Shown here: in pieces, positions 21,427 through 22,108 of the stretch | Position numbering within the stretch: the stretch's first letter is position 1 | Layout of the letters: the number at the start of each line of letters is the position of its first letter | Source of the DNA: an uncultured Oscillospiraceae bacterium | Lineage (GTDB): Bacteria > Bacillota_A > Clostridia > Oscillospirales > Oscillospiraceae | Length of the DNA: 22,108 nucleotides | Reading direction: 5' to 3' | Assembly (NCBI GenBank): GCA_900757695.1 | Contig: CAAEOU010000283.1 | Span: 1-22,108, forward strand | Program-made: the position numbers and the translations under genes | Notes under the pieces: generated by a model | What the model saw: only the letters and a program-made list of their open reading frames with translations | Told to the model about the DNA's origin: nothing | Database searches by the model: none

Positions 21427-22108
21427 TTATTCTGCGGGGATGGACTGACCGCCGTCTACCAGAATGTAGGAGCCGGTCATGTAGCTGAAGGAATCGGAGC
21501 ACATTGCCAGCACGGGGCCTGCGATCTCCTCAATGGTGCCCAGACGGCGCACGGAGGTGGACTTGGACTGCTTCTTGTAGTAATCGGTGAAGTTGCCGTC
21601 CTTGTCAACGAAGAACTCTTCGTTCAGAGGCGTTACAACATAGCCCGGGCAGATGCAGTTTACGGTGATGTTCTCACGGCCAAAGTTGTTAGCCAGCGTA
21701 CGAGCCAGGCTCAGGCAGCCGGCCTTGGAAGCGCCGTAGCCAACTACGCCCTTGCCGCCGATGAAGCCGCCCACGGAAGCGGTAATGATGATGCGGCCAC
21801 CCTTCTTGCCGTTGGTAGCGTTCTGCTTGATCATCTGACGAGCAGCCTCCTGGCAGAACATAAAGGTGCCGGTGAGGTTGGTTGCCAGAACCTTGGAGAA
21901 GTCCTCGGGGGTGTACTCAGGACGGCCCTCGCGGGTCTCTACCACCAGAGCGGTGGGGCCGGAAACACCGGCGTTGTTGATGAGAATATCCAGAGCGCCG
22001 AACTCCTCGACGGTCTTCTCAACTACCATCTTAACGTTCTCGGCCTTGCTGGAGTCAGCGGGGATGCCGAATGCACGGCCGCCCTTGCAGTAGTTCTCGT
22101 TCAGGTCA
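21427..22108 (-). CDS. Short-chain dehydrogenase/reductase (SDR), 5' end outside the window
   Basis: The 3' 226 codons of a classical SDR; the frame is open to the window edge, so the N-terminal Gly-rich NAD(P) motif is missing. Visible: LDILINNAGVSG (NNAG strand), NLTGTFMFCQEAARQM, catalytic serine region IIITASVGGFIGG, active-site YGASK (VVGYGASKAGCLSLAR), ITVNCICPGYVVTPL and the C-terminal GSYILVDGGQSIPAE. It would oxidise or reduce a hydroxyl/keto group with NAD(P). The position ahead of the crotonase suggests it acts on the same pathway's 3-hydroxy or 3-keto intermediates, but SDR substrates cannot be told from sequence. An internal ATG at 22027-22029 is not the start, as conserved-looking sequence continues upstream. 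Confidence 0.9.
   Translation of the reverse strand, partial: DLNENYCKGGRAFGIPADSSKAENVKMVVEKTVEEFGALDILINNAGVSGPTALVVETREGRPEYTPEDFSKVLATNLTGTFMFCQEAARQMIKQNATNGKKGGRIIITASVGGFIGGKGVVGYGASKAGCLSLARTLANNFGRENITVNCICPGYVVTPLNEEFFVDKDGNFTDYYKKQSKSTSVRRLGTIEEIAGPVLAMCSDSFSYMTGSYILVDGGQSIPAE

Overview
The window looks like the chromosome of an anaerobic, low-GC-lineage Clostridia bacterium of the Oscillospiraceae type (Intestinimonas, Flavonifractor or Lawsonibacter-like). This is inferred from GlgD beside GlgA, a T-box leader, four-subunit ferredoxin-dependent oxidoreductase, rubredoxin fusion, butyrate-type CoA chemistry and strong AAGGAGG ribosome binding sites. No rRNA, tRNA, CRISPR array or intact mobile element was seen.

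1-6390 (+): a glycogen/starch operon. It holds glgD, glgA, a fused GH13 amylase-GH77 4-alpha-glucanotransferase, and a 2',3'-cyclic RNA phosphodiesterase (thpR) that overlaps the fusion gene by 4 bases. A perfect hairpin terminator closes it. 6391-7260 has no convincing protein gene. It does carry a complete minus-strand transcription unit (promoter at 7029-7057, terminator at 6401-6446). This unit contains six Shine-Dalgarno/start/stop modules, four of which form a degenerate tandem duplication. It is the best candidate here for an undescribed RNA element.

7261-10625 (+): a promoter and a full T-box riboswitch precede a gamma-delta-alpha-beta 2-oxoacid:ferredoxin oxidoreductase operon. My structural reading gives an AUC (Ile) specifier and a UGGU discriminator match, which suggests the enzyme serves isoleucine synthesis. 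10632-11599: a small unknown protein (-) and an XRE-type regulator (+) diverge from a promoter region with a palindromic operator candidate.

11613-15144 (-): a BKACE-family beta-keto acid cleavage enzyme, an orphan solute-binding lipoprotein and a small unknown protein, each with its own promoter and terminator. 15189-17569 (+): a membrane-anchored zinc-ribbon/parvulin protein and a diacylglycerol kinase-family lipid kinase. 17573-22108 (-): a flavin reductase-rubredoxin fusion; then a carnitine dehydrogenase-like 3-hydroxyacid dehydrogenase and 3-hydroxybutyryl-CoA dehydrogenase under one strong promoter; then an enoyl-CoA hydratase with an unusual Ala/Lys/Glu-rich insertion; and a short-chain dehydrogenase cut by the window edge. 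The last four, perhaps with the BKACE enzyme, form a set for beta-oxidation-type or butyrate-forming chemistry on CoA esters or hydroxy acids.
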